This document shows, piece by piece, positions 5,577 to 5,859 of a DNA stretch of 5,859 bases. Made by a program: the position numbers and the translations under genes. The stretch spans positions 1-5,859 of the forward strand of contig JAJDEL010000612.1 of NCBI GenBank assembly GCA_029259835.1, in the 5' to 3' direction. Position 1 is the first letter of the stretch. Every line of letters starts with the position of its first letter. A model generated the notes under the pieces. It was not told where the DNA came from, did no database searches, and saw nothing but the letters and a program-made list of their open reading frames with translations. The stretch is from Planctomicrobium sp. GTDB taxonomy: Bacteria > Planctomycetota > Planctomycetia > Planctomycetales > Planctomycetaceae.

Positions 5577-5859
5577 ACAGACTGACTTTCCGTCGCAGAC
5601 GTCTCCGTTTCGTCATCGCAGAAATTGGTCACTCGGCAAGGATTGAAATCGGAGTCGGTTGTATTCGAATCTGAGAAATTTCCGTGAATTCGCGAACACA
5701 GCCTTTTCAAATCATCGAGATCCTTCTGTGTAAATCCTTGAATCGCCTGGTCGCGGATTTCGCGTGTGATGGCGGAGGCACGTTGCCAAACTTCATCCGC
5801 CTTCTCAGTTGGATGAATTGTTTTCTTTCGACGATCTTCGGTACAGTTTTGACGGGTAA
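5573..5859 (-). CDS. MarR-family transcriptional regulator, C-terminal part (5' end beyond right edge)
   Basis: The minus strand reads 94 codons from the right edge to a TAG whose complement is at 5573-5575. The fragment starts in the wing of a winged helix-turn-helix: TRQNCTEDRRKKTIHPTEKA carries the D-R-R signature (residues 8-10 of the fragment) that MarR proteins use to contact DNA. After it come a long helix (about 20-40) and a second helix around QKDLDDLKRLCSRIHGN, matching the MarR C-terminal dimerisation helices. The last 25 or so residues are polar and acidic (DDETETSATESQSV) and fall beyond the usual domain. MarR proteins are dimeric repressors or activators, often released by small phenolic or oxidising ligands. 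The ligand and targets cannot be told here because the N-terminal half is missing. It converges on the kinase gene, and the stop codons overlap. Confidence 0.85.
   Translation of the reverse strand, partial: TRQNCTEDRRKKTIHPTEKADEVWQRASAITREIRDQAIQGFTQKDLDDLKRLCSRIHGNFSDSNTTDSDFNPCRVTNFCDDETETSATESQSV

Noticed and set aside
5392..5616. Minus-strand frame of 74 codons spanning the kinase 3' end
   Set aside because: It is out of frame with the MarR gene, which carries the DRR wing signature across the same strand, and most of it is antisense to the kinase tail.
1..5859. CRISPR array, insertion sequence, toxin-antitoxin pair or defence system
   Set aside because: No regularly spaced repeats, terminal inverted repeats with a transposase, or defence domains were seen; every long gene has a conventional family assignment.

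Overview
The window looks like a moderate-GC bacterial chromosome segment, most probably from a planctomycete (order Planctomycetales). This is an inference from the long acidic Pro/Ala/Glu-rich extension on an S1-domain protein, the large Wzz/tyrosine-kinase fusion and the long intergenic spaces. No rRNA or other taxonomic marker is present, so the assignment is tentative. I see no mobile element, CRISPR array, tRNA or rRNA.

Layout. (1) Positions 1-1664, minus strand: the 5' part (554 codons) of a ribosomal protein S1-like gene that runs off the left edge. It has a disordered N-terminal extension of about 240 residues followed by four S1 RNA-binding domains, the last one cut by the edge. (2) Positions 1665-2179: a divergent intergenic region of about 515 bp with no convincing gene. 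It holds one promoter-like sequence in each direction, several inverted repeats, a recurring ATTGTTG word and an imperfect 27-bp-period direct repeat just before the next gene. (3) Positions 2180-3151, plus strand: an extended-SDR nucleotide-sugar epimerase resembling UDP-GlcNAc/UDP-glucose 4-epimerases. (4) Positions 3204-5576, plus strand: a Wzz-type chain-length regulator fused to a cytoplasmic bacterial tyrosine (BY) kinase with a Tyr-rich tail. (5) Positions 5573-5859, minus strand: the C-terminal 94 residues of a MarR-family transcription regulator entering from the right edge and converging on the kinase gene.

How the genes work together. The epimerase and the kinase lie 52 bp apart on the same strand and probably form a two-gene operon for exopolysaccharide or capsule synthesis. 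The epimerase would supply a C4-epimerised UDP-sugar, and the membrane kinase would control polymerisation and export at the inner membrane. No glycosyltransferase, Wza-like exporter, flippase or polymerase is visible, so the rest of the pathway must be outside the window. The S1 gene is a translation housekeeping gene transcribed away from the operon. The MarR gene has no proven link to the operon, but its stop codon shares a CTAG palindrome with the kinase stop.

Nothing here is clearly a new biological system. The observations most worth a second look are the S1 extension and its possibly structured leader, the repeat-rich divergent control region, the unusual periplasmic and TM2 regions of the kinase, and the fully overlapping convergent stops.
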